A stretch of DNA of 28,497 bases from assembly GCA_001839685.1 (NCBI GenBank), contig MLAK01001103.1, positions 1 to 28,497 of the forward strand. Reading direction: 5' to 3'. A program made the position numbers and the translations under genes. Shown one piece after another: positions 17,688 to 27,240 of the stretch. Numbering within the stretch: position 1 is the first letter of the stretch; each line of letters begins with the position of its first letter. The stretch is from Tritrichomonas foetus. Lineage: Eukaryota > Parabasalia > Tritrichomonadida > Tritrichomonadidae. The notes beneath the pieces were generated by a model. The model made no database searches, was not told the origin of the DNA, and saw only the letters and a list, made by a program, of their open reading frames with translations.

Positions 17688-20600
17688 TTCATACAATGAT
17701 TTTTCATCAAGAATGATCCTCTTGATTGGTGTAAATCTTCCTTCATTATTGATGTTAATATCTTCTTCTTTGCTCGGTTTGTCAAAGTTAAAATCGACAT
17801 CTGAAATTTTTTCTTCCTGAGACAAATCAATTGGTAAAATCAGATCCTCTGACACAGTATCTAATATGTTTGCTGATATATTTGGTAACTCATTATCTAA
17901 AGTTTGATGATCACTAGAATCGTAAATCGGGATGTTTTCGAAATCTGAATTTTCTGGTAATATTGTCACGCAGTTAATGTATTGGTTTGGATCGATGGCA
18001 TCGTTTTCATGTTGAGAGGATGATTGGTCATCGGAATTTGTTATTTGATTTGTTTGGGCTGTAAAAATTTCTGGCATTATTGAGAATTCAGAGTATGGAG
18101 AAGGGTGTTGATTAAGATTATAAGCTGTTGGTGAGACAAGTGATTGTCTTGGATGCACAAACTCTTGATCAGAGGGTGGTAGTTGATAAATTTGTTTGAA
18201 AGGTTGATCAAATAGAAGATCATTCGGTGGTGGAATTTTAGGATTTCCATAAATCGGGAAATTATTGATTTTTGAATTTGAAGGCGCCAAATTGAATTGG
18301 GCGTAAGTTTTTTTTACATTATTAATCACTTGCTTATGAATATTACTATAAATCTGACTATTCAAACTGTTTCTGCTGAGGTTAATATTAGAGTTTGTAT
18401 TAACATTATTATTAGAGTTGTGATTAAAAACGGAATTAATATTTGTATTGAAGTTAGCATTAAATTGGTTATTAGAATTAGAATTAAGGTTTGTGTTCAA
18501 GTTTGGTCTAAATTGGGAAATATCGCTTATTGGTGGATTGTGTAACGGTGGTAAAGGTGGAGAAACATTTGGGACATTGATATTTTGAACTGCATTTCTA
18601 TAAACATTGAGAATATGACATACACGATTCCTTCTTTGGTCAATATTCATCATAAATTGAAGATGGTTCAATTCAGAGCTGTTGAAAAGTGAACAATTTA
18701 ACATTTCCTCTTTACGAAGAAATTGTAATCGTTCACTTGGAATTTGAATGTAATCTTTCGGCATTGTACGAAGAAGCTCAACCAAGGTTGTAAATCCAAA
18801 CTTAGCTGTAACTTGAAATAATTCATGGTCATTTGCGGGCATCCACCAAGAAGGTGCAATTTCCCATTGCCCGCAATCCCAAATCAAAATTTCATTTTGA
18901 TGTTTTTCATAAAAAGTTCGAATTTCTTCAAGCGCTTCAATATTGATTGCAATAGGAATGAAAATATTGATTGGAAGCTTCGGTAACTCCACTTTTTCGA
19001 AATACTTAGCGTAAAAATATTGTTTTTCTAAATAAGGAGAAACTATGCTCACTTGTGAAATAATATTCATTACAACATTTTCTATTATATACAAATGAAT
19101 GTATTTTAAATTTGCTAATTCTTGAATCTTTGAAAAAATATTAGCACGCTTTTCACGATTCATTGTTGGATTTGGTAATAATTTGTTATCTTCACTAATT
19201 GTTAACAAACTCGAGAATTTTACATATTCTGCGATTGGAAATCCGAAAAAAAAAAGAGTTCTGTATAATTGCTTGATTTCATGTTTTGTAATTATATTAG
19301 AAAAACGTGAATAAGGTGGTAAATTTTTTGGGATATCTTTGGGCCATTTTGGTGCATATTGTTGTGCAACATATTTAATTTCATGAGTCATGAGAATTTT
19401 TCGATCTTCAATCCATGACGCTGATACTTTATTTTGTTTGATTGAATCTATAAACTTTTCTGAATTAATCAATAATAAATAATCATCAAACGGTGTCCAA
19501 AATGGTGGTTTGGGATGACTTAAGCCAAAACGAATGGGAACTTGATAACTAATTAAAGTTAAAAGATGTAAATATTGTGAATCATTTTCATAAGCAACAT
19601 CAAGGAAATTTTTATATTCTTCTTGAACAATCATTTCTTCTTCACTATAGAATATCTTATTTTTAATTGCATGTTGAAGTAAACTTTTTGGATTGTATGA
19701 TTCAAAAAGATAATCAATGTATGATTGGTATTTCATTTGGATTTTTGGAGGCTGTAGTTCAAAGAAGGTATTCACAATTGCACGGGCTGCAGCTTCATAG
19801 TAGATATTCGAATTATTCTGTTTTATGCCGATTACGCCATGTTTCATAATATCTGAAATTATGAATGTGAAATTATCCTTTTGGAGATATTTATCAACTT
19901 GATATAATTCACAGTCTGATATATCTGCGTCATCATCAGAATAATTTTCTGCTTCATCGTCGCCATCAGTGAATTCACTTGTAAAATCTGAAGATCCTTC
20001 ATGTAATTCTGAATCAGAACCTGCTGAGTTTTCATCATTTTTATTTTCCTTTTTCTCGTCAGATTGTGAATTTGGTGGGGATTTATAAACTTTTTTTTTC
20101 CTTCGACATGAAGTTGTTTCATCAACTGTCGGCAAAATTTTTTTCCAGAAATCAGGTTCATTGACATTTATTTTCTTTTCAACTTCGGACGTAAATTTAA
20201 CATTTGCGAATAAAGAATTTCCACCTGAAATGAAATCTTTGTTTACTGTTTGAGCTCTTGTACTTAAAATTTGCTCGATATCCTCCTCACAAAATTTATC
20301 GATTTCTGTATGATTATTATCAGCGAAAGAGTAATAAGCGCCTTTTTTCAATATCATTTCTAATTCACCATCATCATCTACCCCTTCGTGAGAATCAAGT
20401 ATAGCATAATCAAGTCCCATTTTATGGGAAGCTCTTTCAAACATCTCTTTTTCATAAGTATTATGTGTAACTAAACGATAAACTTTTACTGATTTTGTTT
20501 GTCCAATTCGGTGGACCCTTGATTGCGCTTGTAAATCATTTTGTGGGTTCCAATCTGAATCATATAAAATTACTGTATCTGCAGCAGTTAAATTCAGACC

Positions 20601-22490
20601 AAATCCACCTGCACGAGTCGATAAAAGAAAGATAAAACAATCAGTATTTTGTGTAAAATTAAGAATTGAATTAACTCTTTTCTGAGCAGTCATACTACCA
20701 TCGAGTCTTTCATAAACGAATTTTCTATAATTGCAGAAATCCTCTAGAATATCAAGAACGCTTGTCATTTGTGAGAAAATGAGAACTTTATGGCCATCTT
20801 TCATAAGTTTTGGTAATAATTTGTCCAAAAGTATCATTTTTCCCGAAGACAGAATTAAAGCTTCATTTTCTAGATCAGGATAATCATCACTGAAATTCTT
20901 TTTTATTTTTATATATTGTGTTGCCATTTCTTCAACATCGCCTAACAAGAAAGGATGGTTACAGAGTTTCCTTAATTGCATCATAATGTTATTTAATGAG
21001 AATGAATTTTTGGTAAAGTGGCCTAATAAAATATCACGATCTTTATCAAGAATGGCTTTATAAAGTGTCCATTGGATTTCTGTCATTTCAACTTGGATGA
21101 TAGTTTCTTCTTTCGGAGTAATTGATGTTTCAACATCAGCTTTTTTTCGTCTTAAAATAAATGGCTCAATAATTTGTTGTAAGGTATGAATTACATTAAT
21201 ATTGTTGATATCTTTGAAGGACTGCATAAAAACATCAAGATTAGAAAACTGGATTGGATCTAAAAGATTTAACAGTGACCAAAGCTCCTCAATAGAATTT
21301 TGAATAGGAGTACCAGTCATTAAAATTAAGAAATCACTTTCAAGAGCTTTACAAACGTTTGTAATTCTAGCTTTTGGATTTTTTAAACGATGAGCTTCAT
21401 CAAAAACTAAAACGGCACTTCGAAATAAATTGAAAAAGTCTTGGTCGTTCGAAACGGTTTCATATGAAGTTAAAATGATATCACAGATGATCTTATTATA
21501 TGGAGCGAAAATTTCATAATTTCGAATATTTTCTCTTTCAAAATCATTTCCATAATAATAAACTATTCTAAAATCGGTCCACTTTTCTGCTTCACAATAC
21601 CAGTTATTTATTGTTGCTAAAGGACAGACAACGATAAATGGTCCATAAATGCCATGCTTTGATTTCAAATATTCGAAAAAAGCCAAACATTGAATAGTCT
21701 TGCCAAGTCCCATTTCATCTGCTAGTAGAGCATTTCTGTTTTTGCACCAGGAGTAGTAAAGCCAATCAAGACCTTCGTGTTGATAAGGTGTTAATTGATT
21801 GTTGTTTTTAAAGATGAGATCTTTTGGAATATGTTCATAACTAGAAATATCTCTGTCATATATAAATTTCATTGAATTCGTTTGACCAATTCTTTTATAA
21901 TATGCATCGATTAAATTTTGAGGAACTGCGTCAACAAAACCGGCTTCGCTGTAAGGTAGATTTCCGAACTTTACAAAATAGTTGCCGTTTATTGAGTCGT
22001 TGACTGATAAAATTCGAGTCGGGGTGATGTAAGATTGGTCAAAATCGATATAAAAAGGTTTAAACAAATTCTCGATGAAATTGACTTCGATAAAAGGTTG
22101 TTTGTTTCGCATAAAACGACTAATCAGGTGATTTCCACCTGGATATTTGCATAGTGTTTGAAATGTCAGCCATTGGCACTGATTGTATGGTTTTTCTTTG
22201 AACTTGACATAGAAGAGTAGATCGTCTATTTTTGAAGGATCGTCAATAGTTCGATAATTTGCACCGATGATGAAATTTGGAATATTTTGGTTTACTGTAA
22301 GATTTAATTCGTCTCCAGATGTTGATGAAGATGCGCTTGAAGATTCATCAGAGAAATTGCGACTCATTTTCGACTTTTTATTTGCATAAAATTTTATGAT
22401 GTTTTGCATATCGATCTGATTTAAATTGTTATCTGGCTGGTTTGATGGATTCACAGATAATGACATAAGAATATTGAATTGATTCATCAT
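17685..22490 (-). CDS. CHD-family chromatin remodelling ATPase (1601 aa)
   Basis: A nuclear ATP-dependent nucleosome remodeller. Two N-terminal chromodomains are visible: residues about 72-130 (FYVKFKEKPYNQCQW) and 155-200 (YFVKFGNLPYSEAGF, with Phe where CHD proteins usually have Trp). The SNF2 ATPase follows at about 230-700: Walker A DEMGLGKT (258-265), DEAH (364-367), MTGTPIQNS, PFILRRKKADVE, the helicase C motifs STRAGGFGLNL and DSDWNPQNDLQAQSRVHRIGQ (HRIGQ from 660). All catalytic motifs look intact. An acidic linker is at about 815-862. A C-terminal segment with SWWMPANDHELFQVTAKFGF near 1215 resembles the CHD7/Kismet-like C-terminal region, and an Asn-rich tract spans about 1330-1400. 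There are no PHD fingers, which argues against the CHD3/4 class. Paired ATGs at 22490 and 22487 are the first in frame; an earlier TTG is rejected. Confidence 0.95.
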   Translation of the reverse strand: MMNQFNILMSLSVNPSNQPDNNLNQIDMQNIIKFYANKKSKMSRNFSDESSSASSSTSGDELNLTVNQNIPNFIIGANYRTIDDPSKIDDLLFYVKFKEKPYNQCQWLTFQTLCKYPGGNHLISRFMRNKQPFIEVNFIENLFKPFYIDFDQSYITPTRILSVNDSINGNYFVKFGNLPYSEAGFVDAVPQNLIDAYYKRIGQTNSMKFIYDRDISSYEHIPKDLIFKNNNQLTPYQHEGLDWLYYSWCKNRNALLADEMGLGKTIQCLAFFEYLKSKHGIYGPFIVVCPLATINNWYCEAEKWTDFRIVYYYGNDFERENIRNYEIFAPYNKIICDIILTSYETVSNDQDFFNLFRSAVLVFDEAHRLKNPKARITNVCKALESDFLILMTGTPIQNSIEELWSLLNLLDPIQFSNLDVFMQSFKDINNINVIHTLQQIIEPFILRRKKADVETSITPKEETIIQVEMTEIQWTLYKAILDKDRDILLGHFTKNSFSLNNIMMQLRKLCNHPFLLGDVEEMATQYIKIKKNFSDDYPDLENEALILSSGKMILLDKLLPKLMKDGHKVLIFSQMTSVLDILEDFCNYRKFVYERLDGSMTAQKRVNSILNFTQNTDCFIFLLSTRAGGFGLNLTAADTVILYDSDWNPQNDLQAQSRVHRIGQTKSVKVYRLVTHNTYEKEMFERASHKMGLDYAILDSHEGVDDDGELEMILKKGAYYSFADNNHTEIDKFCEEDIEQILSTRAQTVNKDFISGGNSLFANVKFTSEVEKKINVNEPDFWKKILPTVDETTSCRRKKKVYKSPPNSQSDEKKENKNDENSAGSDSELHEGSSDFTSEFTDGDDEAENYSDDDADISDCELYQVDKYLQKDNFTFIISDIMKHGVIGIKQNNSNIYYEAAARAIVNTFFELQPPKIQMKYQSYIDYLFESYNPKSLLQHAIKNKIFYSEEEMIVQEEYKNFLDVAYENDSQYLHLLTLISYQVPIRFGLSHPKPPFWTPFDDYLLLINSEKFIDSIKQNKVSASWIEDRKILMTHEIKYVAQQYAPKWPKDIPKNLPPYSRFSNIITKHEIKQLYRTLFFFGFPIAEYVKFSSLLTISEDNKLLPNPTMNREKRANIFSKIQELANLKYIHLYIIENVVMNIISQVSIVSPYLEKQYFYAKYFEKVELPKLPINIFIPIAINIEALEEIRTFYEKHQNEILIWDCGQWEIAPSWWMPANDHELFQVTAKFGFTTLVELLRTMPKDYIQIPSERLQFLRKEEMLNCSLFNSSELNHLQFMMNIDQRRNRVCHILNVYRNAVQNINVPNVSPPLPPLHNPPISDISQFRPNLNTNLNSNSNNQFNANFNTNINSVFNHNSNNNVNTNSNINLSRNSLNSQIYSNIHKQVINNVKKTYAQFNLAPSNSKINNFPIYGNPKIPPPNDLLFDQPFKQIYQLPPSDQEFVHPRQSLVSPTAYNLNQHPSPYSEFSIMPEIFTAQTNQITNSDDQSSSQHENDAIDPNQYINCVTILPENSDFENIPIYDSSDHQTLDNELPNISANILDTVSEDLILPIDLSQEEKISDVDFNFDKPSKEEDININNEGRFTPIKRIILDEKSLYE

Positions 22491-22553
22491 TCGTAACTTT
22501 TTCTGATAGATTTGAATACATTCAAAATACAACAATTGACTTTTTTTTACGTG
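22491..22553. promoter_or_regulatory. 63-bp divergent promoter between the CHD and serpin genes
   Basis: The two start codons face away from each other across 63 bp, which must hold both promoters unless these overlap the coding regions. At 22511-22526 it contains a perfect inverted repeat, TTTGAAT-AC-ATTCAAA. Each arm offers TCAAA on its own strand, 23 nt (CHD) and 30 nt (serpin) from the ATG. TCAAA deviates from TCAYW at the Y position. A T8 tract follows at 22541. Confidence 0.55.
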
Positions 22554-23939
22554 ATGACTTCTTTGAGCACCTTAAATTCACTTTCACTCATGTTCTCACT
22601 GAAATCAATTTCAAACATTTCAGCCAAGAAAAACTGCGTTTTTTCTCCAATTTCATTATTCATCTCATTCATTGAGATCCTAAATTTAATGAATATTTCT
22701 TCTCAGGATAGTTTAATAAAGATTTTTGATCCAAGTATGAGAAAAGAATTACTTTCTAACAACTATTTTCTTCACACAATATGGAAATATACAGAAAACT
22801 ACTTTAGTATGGTTGATCTCTACAAGAAATATCATGATAGAGCTTTATTTGAAATAATTAGAACTTTTAATGGAAGTTACCATAACAAATCACCAATGGA
22901 ATTACGTTTTGCTAAACGAACTTTTACAGATTTAATATATGCATATGCTTCAAATATTATCCCTGAAACAAATGAAAATGCCTATATATTCCTGAAATTA
23001 CTTAAAAAAGCTTTTCTATTTCCAAATAAAGATGAAAGTAGACAAATACTTCATATATATGAGAGATTTAAGGATTTTTATATGAATGATATTGATGTGG
23101 TGCCATATTTTTCCTTCTTTTCATGTTATTACTTCAATAAATACAAAACTCAAAATTATGATAAATTTGCCATCGAAACGATGAAAATTCATTTCTTTAG
23201 TTTGGAGTTTCCTAAAGAATCAGCTAAAATAGGGAACAATCATTTTTCAAATTATTTAGATTATTCTGAAAAACTTAATACTTCTGATTTTAATGGATAT
23301 TCCATTGTTAATATAAATTCTTTTTTCTTTCAAGGATACTGGGGAATTTCATTTACTGAAACTACTTGTGGGAATTTTAGTTTATTTTCTGGAAATAATT
23401 TAACCTGTAGAATGATGAATAAAAATACTTCTTTGAAATATTTTGAGGATGACGAATATATTGGAATATCACTATCAATAAAATTTTCCAATGATGTGTT
23501 TGAAGTTATAATGCCGAAAAGAAATGATGAGCTATCATTTAAAAAAATGCTCGATGAATCGAACCAAAATCGTTTAATAATTCATCACACTTATCTATCA
23601 AAAAATATTAATTTATATTTCCCACAATTCGCCATTGATGTTTCATTTTCTAATTTTGCACCTAATTATTTTGATGACGCTAATATTGTTCATCGTCAAT
23701 TATTATTTATTAATGAAAATGGAGTTAAAACTGGTCATGATGGTCTGGAACCTATCAAGGCTGTAAAACAAAATAGTACATCAAATGCTACTATAATGAT
23801 AAATGATCAAAACCATGAAAGACCAAAAATACAAAATTTACAGATAGTTCGAATTGATAAACCATTTATATTTATGTTAAAAGAGCCTAATGGACAAATC
23901 AAATTAACTGGCAGTGTCGTTAATCCTATCCATGAATAA
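22554..23939 (+). CDS. Divergent serpin-like protein (461 aa), probably non-inhibitory
   Basis: The serpin fold signature is visible along the chain: NCVFSPISLFISF (from residue 27, matching the serpin N-x-x-x-SP-x-S block); NINSFFFQGYWGISF (the 'N-x-x-x-F-K-G-x-W' block); the following MM, SIKF and VIMPKRNDELSF strands; HRQLLFINENG (from residue 380, the strand 5A/hinge region); and IDKPFIFMLKEPNGQIKLTG plus VVNP at the C-terminus (434-461). Length is slightly above the 350-400 typical of serpins, partly from an extra helical insert at about 70-200. After ENG the hinge reads VKTGHDG instead of the Thr/Ala-rich run needed for loop insertion, so inhibitory activity is doubtful. I see no clear signal peptide, which suggests an intracellular protein. 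The start is the first ATG; an in-frame TTG 42 nt upstream is rejected. Confidence 0.83.
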   Translation: MTSLSTLNSLSLMFSLKSISNISAKKNCVFSPISLFISFIEILNLMNISSQDSLIKIFDPSMRKELLSNNYFLHTIWKYTENYFSMVDLYKKYHDRALFEIIRTFNGSYHNKSPMELRFAKRTFTDLIYAYASNIIPETNENAYIFLKLLKKAFLFPNKDESRQILHIYERFKDFYMNDIDVVPYFSFFSCYYFNKYKTQNYDKFAIETMKIHFFSLEFPKESAKIGNNHFSNYLDYSEKLNTSDFNGYSIVNINSFFFQGYWGISFTETTCGNFSLFSGNNLTCRMMNKNTSLKYFEDDEYIGISLSIKFSNDVFEVIMPKRNDELSFKKMLDESNQNRLIIHHTYLSKNINLYFPQFAIDVSFSNFAPNYFDDANIVHRQLLFINENGVKTGHDGLEPIKAVKQNSTSNATIMINDQNHERPKIQNLQIVRIDKPFIFMLKEPNGQIKLTGSVVNPIHE

Positions 23940-23940
23940 A
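23937..23940 (+). terminator. Polyadenylation signal overlapping the serpin stop codon
   Basis: The stop TAA is followed by A, giving TAAA at the stop. The next gene is convergent, with only 175 bp (23940-24114) between the two stop codons, an AT-rich stretch with a T10 run at 23949. Confidence 0.55.
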
Positions 23941-24113
23941 AAAATAGATTTTTTTTTTTCCTCCAATCAAATAGAGTGAATAAGAACTCAGAGAAACAGA
24001 ACAGATGGTTACATTCATAAAAAAGAATAATCACTAATAAAAAGTATTAAATAATAACAAAAATGTTTAATAATAAATATTTTTCTTCAAACAAATAATA
24101 GAGGATTAATGAA

Positions 24114-24117
24114 TTTA
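24114..24117 (-). terminator. Polyadenylation signal overlapping the karyopherin stop codon
   Basis: On the minus strand the stop TAA (24117-24115) is followed by A, giving TAAA. Confidence 0.55.
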
Positions 24118-27027
24118 GAGATTTGATATTACAGCAGATAATCGTTTAGCTCTTGCTTTCGATCTACTACACATTTGTTTAATTTCGTGTAAAACTGGTG
24201 GCATTGCTCTTAAAATTGTCAAAAGAATCGCTTGCATTTGCTGCAGCAATTCATTGTTGATTCCCATGTCATCCAAACGCATTTTATCAAGCATAAAAAG
24301 TCTTGCAATAGATAAAGCAACTTTATGCTGTAATTCAGAACCAATATTCTTTCTTTCATCCAAGAAGCTTAAAATATTCATGCACATGTTTGCATTATTC
24401 ATATTGTCAGCACGAGGAAACTTGTCAAACACTTGGCATAAAACATCTTCAGGGAATTCAGGAACAGCAATCGCCAATCCTAGAAACAAAGAAGATAAGT
24501 TATCTAAAACTTCGGAATATCCACTTTCATTAGCATTTGCATTCTGCCACCATCCAAGGAAAAGATTCATCACGCCCATTATTGATGGAATTAAATGTCT
24601 TTGTTTAATCACACAAATATTAAATAAATAAATAATGTTTTCTTGGAAACCAGGATCTGTAGCAGATGGCATAATTTCTGCAACAGTACTGACAATTGTT
24701 GAACAGATTTCAGGTGTAACTGTATCATAGAGAATTGCATCAGATAAAGAACCAACAGCTGTTGATTTATCAAGTTCAGAATCACGTTTAAGCCATTCAA
24801 GCATGAATTCACAAATTTGTTGAGAAATTGGACAATTTACAGCTATTAAAGATGTAACCAAACGACAAATATTTCTAAATAAAAAGATAGCTGCATCAAT
24901 TTGAAGTAGAGGTAAACCATGTAAAAATGTAACTTGACCATTAATGATATTAGATAGTAAATTCATAGCAATTTCAATCATTTTTTGTTGTTGTGAAATT
25001 TTAATGATTCTAGCGATACTTCTTAAAGCATCTTCAATAACTCGAATTTCAATGTGAAAAGATACAATATTGACTAATTTTTGATAAAATTCAAATTTTT
25101 GTTCATCATTTAAAATTCGAATAAGTGCACGAATTGATTGTGATGCTGATATTTGAATATCAACAGAATCATTATCAAATGATTTATTGATGACATCTAG
25201 TAAAACAGGAGCAATAGAATTTAAGGTTTTTTGTTCTCCGCCTGCACTCACTGAATATTTGCAAAATCGAGAAAGAGTGACAAGTGATGCTGCTTTTATT
25301 CCAATTATTTCATTCTCGGTAATAAATGAAATTAAGCGTGGAATGAATGGCACTATTATTTGTGCGGCAGCTTCATGGAAAAAAGTAATACAATCTCTCA
25401 AAAATGAAACAGCCATTCCAACAACTTCGAAATTTGCAAATTGAAGACATGAATCAATAGATGGAAGAATCATTGGAAGAAGTTGCTCACATAAATCAGA
25501 ATCAAATGACATTAATGCATGAATTATTGTCATTGATGAAGCAATTGCTACTAAATCTTGCTTCTTTATCACATTTTGTAATAAAGAAAGAACAGCTTCA
25601 ACATTCTCATCATTGAATTCAGGTGTTAATTTGATCGAACAAGCAATCAATGTAAAAAAGAATTGCAAATCATCTGGTGATGACTTTTGGTACAAATTCC
25701 AAACAGTATCAAAGAACTGTGGAATTTCTGTATCCAAATTATCACAAATGATTAAAGCTGCTTTAATACAATGATGTCTAACTTCGGTAATTGGACTGAT
25801 TATGAACGGAAGAATTCCTTTTAATAATTCAACCCCAAATACATTCATTGATTGGAAAGTTTCGTCAAAAGTTTCAACCACAGATGCTGCAGCTTGAATA
25901 AAAAGTGGATTTCCAGAATTAATCGATGTTTTTATTATTTCAATAATTTTTTGTGCGTCTTTATGGGCACAATCTGGAGTTTCAACAAGCAGAAGACGTA
26001 AAGTTAGCAAAGCTGCAGTCATATGTGGCAAACTTCCAGAATTGAGAATTACAAATAACTTCGACGACATTGTATTATACATTGGTGTTCGTTCTTGTGA
26101 CTTTAAAACAGAATCTATCAACTCAAGAAGGTCAAAAGGAAGAATCTCAGTTTCTTCGATTGTTTGAGCAATTACATCGATAGAAAAATCTAAAATCGGT
26201 TCAATGAAATTAGAATAGAAAGAAATATTGTTGATAATCGTTGTTAGTGGCAAAATTCTGAGAGTTGATTCTAAATTTCGATTTGAAATGACTTGAAAAG
26301 CTGTATTTCGTACTGATTCCAGAAATTCAACATTTGGTGTTTCCATACTCGAACAACACATTAAAATAGTACTCATTGAATTCCAAACAGAAGCAAAATC
26401 GTCAGGTTGAAAATTCATTGAATTTAAAGCAATTTGATTTGCCATTGTATAAAAATTAATGTTGTCATCAAAATCAGGAATGGTTTCAATCACAGCTGAA
26501 AAAATTTTGAGGCCTGCCAGTTGAATTGGAATTTCACTAGATGAAATAAATGACTGAACCATTAAAATAAATTGAGGAATTTGATTTTCGTAGCTCTCCC
26601 ATGCAAATAAATCAATGATTGACATCAAAACTTGAGAAATGATAAATGGCTGTGATTGCCAATTTTCAAATATTCCACTAATTAACTCATCCCACTCGCC
26701 GATATCTTTTCTATAAATCGCTGATATGATTTCACAAATCATTTTGAAGTAAATTGGATTGATCTGTTGAGTAAATAAAGACAATAGCATTTGTTTGGTT
26801 TGTGCTTGTGCTGTTGGTGAAATTTTTGGCCATTTATTACTTATAACTTGGTGGAGATACGTGAGAGAACCTCTCTTCACGATGTCGTTTTCAGATGAAA
26901 TGAAGAGATTGAAAAGTGCAGGAATCGCTTCGGGATTTTGCAAAATTTGTTGCAGCTGTTCGGTAACTTGATTTACAGTCTCGGGATTGGTTGTTTGGAG
27001 AATTAAATCGTGAAGGGCAGCTTCCAT
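24115..27027 (-). CDS. Importin-beta family karyopherin, importin-4/5 (Kap123-like), 970 aa
   Basis: A nuclear transport receptor made of HEAT repeats that carries cargo through the nuclear pore under Ran-GTP control. The N-terminus fits the importin-beta N-terminal domain: residues 1-35 (LHDLILQTTNPETVNQVTEQ, then LQQILQNPEAIPALF) match the helix A pattern 'L..LL..L..P....R..AE..L', and VKRGSLTYLHQVISNKWPKI near 51-70 is the typical second repeat. The rest is a run of about 40-residue amphipathic helix pairs (for example HHCIKAALIICDNLDTEIPQ and SIRALIRILNDEQ) without low-complexity inserts, and it ends in a basic tail (CSRSKARAKRL). Kap123/importin-4 proteins are usually about 1080-1115 residues, so this one is somewhat short. 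The ATG at 27027 is a true in-frame ATG. The exact subfamily is uncertain; importin-5 and transportin-like assignments are alternatives. Confidence 0.88.
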   Translation of the reverse strand: MEAALHDLILQTTNPETVNQVTEQLQQILQNPEAIPALFNLFISSENDIVKRGSLTYLHQVISNKWPKISPTAQAQTKQMLLSLFTQQINPIYFKMICEIISAIYRKDIGEWDELISGIFENWQSQPFIISQVLMSIIDLFAWESYENQIPQFILMVQSFISSSEIPIQLAGLKIFSAVIETIPDFDDNINFYTMANQIALNSMNFQPDDFASVWNSMSTILMCCSSMETPNVEFLESVRNTAFQVISNRNLESTLRILPLTTIINNISFYSNFIEPILDFSIDVIAQTIEETEILPFDLLELIDSVLKSQERTPMYNTMSSKLFVILNSGSLPHMTAALLTLRLLLVETPDCAHKDAQKIIEIIKTSINSGNPLFIQAAASVVETFDETFQSMNVFGVELLKGILPFIISPITEVRHHCIKAALIICDNLDTEIPQFFDTVWNLYQKSSPDDLQFFFTLIACSIKLTPEFNDENVEAVLSLLQNVIKKQDLVAIASSMTIIHALMSFDSDLCEQLLPMILPSIDSCLQFANFEVVGMAVSFLRDCITFFHEAAAQIIVPFIPRLISFITENEIIGIKAASLVTLSRFCKYSVSAGGEQKTLNSIAPVLLDVINKSFDNDSVDIQISASQSIRALIRILNDEQKFEFYQKLVNIVSFHIEIRVIEDALRSIARIIKISQQQKMIEIAMNLLSNIINGQVTFLHGLPLLQIDAAIFLFRNICRLVTSLIAVNCPISQQICEFMLEWLKRDSELDKSTAVGSLSDAILYDTVTPEICSTIVSTVAEIMPSATDPGFQENIIYLFNICVIKQRHLIPSIMGVMNLFLGWWQNANANESGYSEVLDNLSSLFLGLAIAVPEFPEDVLCQVFDKFPRADNMNNANMCMNILSFLDERKNIGSELQHKVALSIARLFMLDKMRLDDMGINNELLQQMQAILLTILRAMPPVLHEIKQMCSRSKARAKRLSAVISNL

Positions 27028-27066
27028 GAAGGAAAGATTTTTGGTTGTTGGTCAAGTAAAACTTTT

Positions 27067-27075
27067 TGTGAATGA
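27067..27075 (-). promoter_or_regulatory. Candidate initiator of the karyopherin gene
   Basis: On the minus strand TCATTCACA gives two overlapping TCA(+1)Y(T/A) matches (+1 at 27073 or 27069), 46 and 42 nt upstream of the ATG. It is almost the same string as the TCATTTCACA before the BEACH gene. Confidence 0.4.
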
Positions 27076-27143
27076 GAGAATTTGAAAATAATTTATAGTA
27101 ATATCTTGACAATTTATAAGTATTTGGTATTTATTTGTGGATT

Positions 27144-27158
27144 AATACTTAAAGTATT
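27144..27158. repeat. 15-bp palindrome upstream of the karyopherin gene
   Basis: AATACTT-A-AAGTATT, perfect 7-bp arms around one base, about 70 bp upstream of the candidate initiator. In AT-rich DNA this may be chance; a regulatory role is only possible. Confidence 0.45.
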
Positions 27159-27240
27159 TTATTTATAATATTATACTTTTATTAATAAAATAAAAAGTGT
27201 GAAGATACGAGAAAAATGAAAGAGAGAGTATAATACTGCG

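Noticed and set aside
18297..18545. 82-codon + strand frame opposite the CHD Asn-rich tract
   Set aside because: Antisense of AAT/AAC codons gives Ile/Val runs; the CHD frame on the other strand is clearly the coding one.
22491..22535. TTG-initiated extension of the CHD protein, overlapping the divergent gene's leader
   Set aside because: No ATG; two adjacent ATGs at 22490 and 22487 give a clean start and remove the overlap.
22512..22553. TTG-initiated extension of the serpin-like protein
   Set aside because: No ATG before 22554, and serpin helix A begins naturally just after that ATG.
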